A model generated the notes under the pieces. That model saw nothing but the letters and a program-made list of their open reading frames with translations, did no database searches and had not been told where the DNA came from. The position numbers were made by a program, and so were the translations under genes. From the NCBI GenBank assembly GCA_015057055.1, contig SVFE01000004.1:1-64000 (forward strand): a stretch of DNA of 64,000 nt. The letters run 5' to 3'. The stretch comes from Lachnospiraceae bacterium. GTDB lineage: Bacteria > Bacillota > Clostridia > Lachnospirales > Lachnospiraceae. Below, in pieces: positions 62,454-64,000 of the stretch; the stretch's first letter is position 1, and every line of letters starts with the position of its first letter.

Positions 62454-62912
62454 ACCGCCTGAAAAGAGAAAAAGAAAAGTAGGCGGTGGCGGAAGAGTGC
62501 TTAGCACCGCCTAAAAAGAGAAAAAGAAAAGTAGGCGGTGGCGGAAGAGTGCTTAGCACCGCCTAAAAAGAGAAAAAGAAAAGTAGGCGGTGTTGGAAGA
62601 GTGCTTAGCACCGCCTAAAAAGAGAAAAAGAAAAGTAGGCGGTGTTGGAAGAGTGCTTAGCACCGCCTGAAAAGAGAAAAAGAAAAGTAGGCGGTGGCGA
62701 GGTTGTGCTTTGCACCGCCTGAAAAGAAAAAAAGAAAAGTAGGCGGTGGTGGAAGAGTGCTTAGCACCGCCTAAAAAGAAAAAAAGAAAAGTAGGCGGTG
62801 GCGGAAGAGTGGTTTGCACCGCCTGAAAAAAGAAAAAGAAAAGTAGGCGGTGTCGGAAGAGTGCTTTGCACCGCCTAAAAAGAAAAAAAGAAGATTGAGC
62901 GGTGGAATGAGA
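62445..62912. repeat. Nine tandem 52-bp hairpin repeats
   Basis: Each unit is GTGCTTAGCACCGCCT, an A-rich purine tract of about 18 bases, then AGGCGGTG and GCGGAAGA or a variant. The unit length is exact (52) for eight copies, the ninth is degraded. CACCGCCT and AGGCGGTG are perfect inverse copies, so each unit can fold, either within the unit or with the next unit. On the minus strand every hairpin is followed by a T-rich run like an intrinsic terminator. It has no unique spacers, so it is not CRISPR. The unit is not a multiple of three and is unlikely to be coding. Confidence 0.9.
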
Positions 62913-62956
62913 AAAAGCGGGAAAATTGGCAGAAAAGTAGGCGGAGGTACGATTGT

Positions 62957-63418
62957 GTGAATATAGAATTGGTCAGGGCAACCATGGAGGATGCTTCCAT
63001 GCTATGGGAAATGCAAGTGAAATCCTTTCGGGATTTGTTCGATAAATATCAGGATTATGAAACCAATCCGGCGGCCGAGCCGGTGGAAAAGGTGATAAAT
63101 CGGTTAAAGCAAAAGGAAACTTTTTACTATTTTATCGTTGCGGATGATGTCAAAGTTGGGGCAATCCGGGTTGTCGTCCATCCGCTGGGCAAGAAAAAGA
63201 TCAGTCCGTTATTCGTATTGCCGGAGCACCAAAACAGAGGAATTGCCCAAAAGGCCATGAAGCGGTGCGAGGACATCCATGGCCATGACAATTGGGAATT
63301 AGATACGATTTTGCAGGAAGAGGGAAATCGATATTTGTATGAAAAAATGGGGTATCACAGAACCGGAAAGAGTGAAGTGGTAAACGATAAACTGACACTG
63401 ATTTTTTATGAAAAATAG
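62957..63418 (+). CDS. GNAT family N-acetyltransferase
   Basis: 153 residues starting with GTG (GGAGGT eight bases upstream). LFVLPEHQNRGIAQKAMKR is the acetyl-CoA-binding motif with the Q-N-R-G-I-A loop; YLYEKMGYHRTGK is the end motif. The substrate is unknown. Its leader is the end of the 52-bp hairpin array, so expression might be influenced by it. The next gene lies 65 bases downstream. Confidence 0.85.
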   Translation: MNIELVRATMEDASMLWEMQVKSFRDLFDKYQDYETNPAAEPVEKVINRLKQKETFYYFIVADDVKVGAIRVVVHPLGKKKISPLFVLPEHQNRGIAQKAMKRCEDIHGHDNWELDTILQEEGNRYLYEKMGYHRTGKSEVVNDKLTLIFYEK

Positions 63419-63483
63419 GGCCTTAGCCTAAATTTTTGGCGCGGCGTAAATTTCTCGCTTCTGCCGGAAAAAGGAGAACTACC

Positions 63484-64000
63484 ATGAAAATTCTATTTAT
63501 AAATTTGCCCTATTATGGTCATGTGATACCTACCATCGGTCTTGTGCAGGAATTGATTAAAAAGGGCTGCGCGGTAACCTATCTGTTGCCTTTTTCCTGG
63601 GAAGAAAAGATTGCAGAAAGCGGTGCAGAGTTTGCCGGATATGACAACCATAAGCAACTTTCGAAGCAGATGAAGAATGCGTATGCCGTGGCAGAAGGCA
63701 TGATAGAACAGTATGATTTTGTTATCTATGAGCAGTTTTTCTTTTTGGGAAAACATCTGGCGGAAAAGTACAAGAAACCGGTGGCAAGGATTTTCACTGC
63801 CCCGGCCACAAACGAAACGTTGATGCAGGAATATATCGCGTCCAAAGGGCCGATGTCCGTTTTTAAGCATAAATGGATTGCAAAAGCATTTACGAAAAAT
63901 ATTGCCAAAGGCATTCCAATGAAAACTGATAACTGGCTTGATGAAATCATTTTTAATCCGCCTGAGCTGAATCTTGTATATACCCTTCGGGAATATCAGC
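63484..64000 (+). CDS. MGT-family UDP-glycosyltransferase, cut by the window end
   Basis: 172 codons are present and the frame stays open to the last base, so the gene is partial (its N-terminal half). It begins MKILFINLPYYGHVIPTIGL, the typical start of macrolide-type (MGT, GT1) glycosyltransferases, with the conserved histidine in YYGHV. AAAAAGGAGAACTACC precedes the ATG. It is missing from the ORF track only because it has no stop in the window. Such enzymes move a sugar to a small hydrophobic acceptor or lipid; the acceptor cannot be told. Confidence 0.8.
   Translation, partial: MKILFINLPYYGHVIPTIGLVQELIKKGCAVTYLLPFSWEEKIAESGAEFAGYDNHKQLSKQMKNAYAVAEGMIEQYDFVIYEQFFFLGKHLAEKYKKPVARIFTAPATNETLMQEYIASKGPMSVFKHKWIAKAFTKNIAKGIPMKTDNWLDEIIFNPPELNLVYTLREYQ

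Noticed and set aside
62080-62819. Minus-strand frames coding LPPPPTFLFLFLGG repeats
   Set aside because: The 52-bp unit is not a multiple of three, so the repeat peptide is produced by shifting frames; no ribosome site. Better explained as non-coding hairpin DNA.
62445-62912. CRISPR array
   Set aside because: Units are contiguous with no unique spacers, and no cas genes are present.

Overview
The window looks like chromosomal DNA of an anaerobic Clostridia bacterium, most likely Lachnospiraceae. Pointers are moderate GC with good Shine-Dalgarno sites, the [FeFe]-hydrogenase maturases HydE, HydG and HydF, two different [FeFe]-hydrogenase-type proteins, a SpoVAC sporulation protein, membrane-anchored GH9 cellulase, GH31 and GH13 glycosidases, chemotaxis and PilZ proteins, a PilT ATPase, and small uncharacterised proteins of a kind common in that family. 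No rRNA, tRNA, CRISPR array, transposase or phage gene was seen.

Layout. 0-5.7 kb: a CTP-dependent kinase-like membrane protein, a CDF-like protein, then an attenuator-like leader and the operon TM1266-type regulator-hydE-hydG-hydF. 5.7-6.6 kb: thiT on the minus strand behind a TPP riboswitch and a strong promoter. 6.7-8.9 kb: a HAD phosphatase-CPBP protease fusion, a small protein and a CheY-like receiver. 8.9-17.1 kb: one long operon (ParB-like/BMP fusion, phosphoesterase, hisC-like aminotransferase, DUF368, methyltransferase, hslO, nadE) closed by a double hairpin. 17.2-22.8 kb: FMN-binding-like protein, dapF, DJ-1/PfpI protein and a heterodimeric ABC exporter. 22.8-28.6 kb: cellulase, SurA-like protein, PilZ protein, a YczE-cytidylate-kinase-like fusion and a PH-domain protein. 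29.2-35.1 kb: a DUF2339-like membrane protein with an 18-bp repeat tract, then folC-folE-folP-folBK. 35.1-41 kb: thioesterase, DUF5050-like protein, lone spoVAC, sensory hydrogenase-chemoreceptor fusion, a frameshifted CgeB-like glycosyltransferase and thioredoxin. 41-45 kb: GH31 alpha-xylosidase with a slipped 3' end, and DUF1846. 45.1-47 kb: an AT-rich island of immunity-like genes without a toxin. 47.1-56.3 kb: acyltransferase, a second [FeFe] hydrogenase, GNAT, hflK-hflC, CheC/FliY-like protein, Mrp ATPase, SecB-fold candidate and ABC-F. 56.3-60.7 kb: pilT, a 0.76-kb AT-rich gap full of a repeated motif, and a nuclease-helicase fusion. 61-64 kb: GH13 enzyme, a 52-bp hairpin repeat array, GNAT and the start of an MGT-family glycosyltransferase.

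Functional threads. HydEFG should mature both hydrogenase-type proteins. One (48.3 kb) has catalytic motifs; the other (37.3 kb) lacks the proton-relay cysteine and carries a chemoreceptor signalling hairpin, so it is probably a sensor. CheY, CheC, PilZ and PilT genes nearby fit a motile, surface-associated life on plant polysaccharide, consistent with the cellulase, xylosidase and amylase-family genes. Folate genes form a compact set.

Two genes (39.4 kb and 41.1 kb) carry apparent small indels, which may be real mutations or assembly errors. All functions are read from motifs and remembered family patterns; no search was run.
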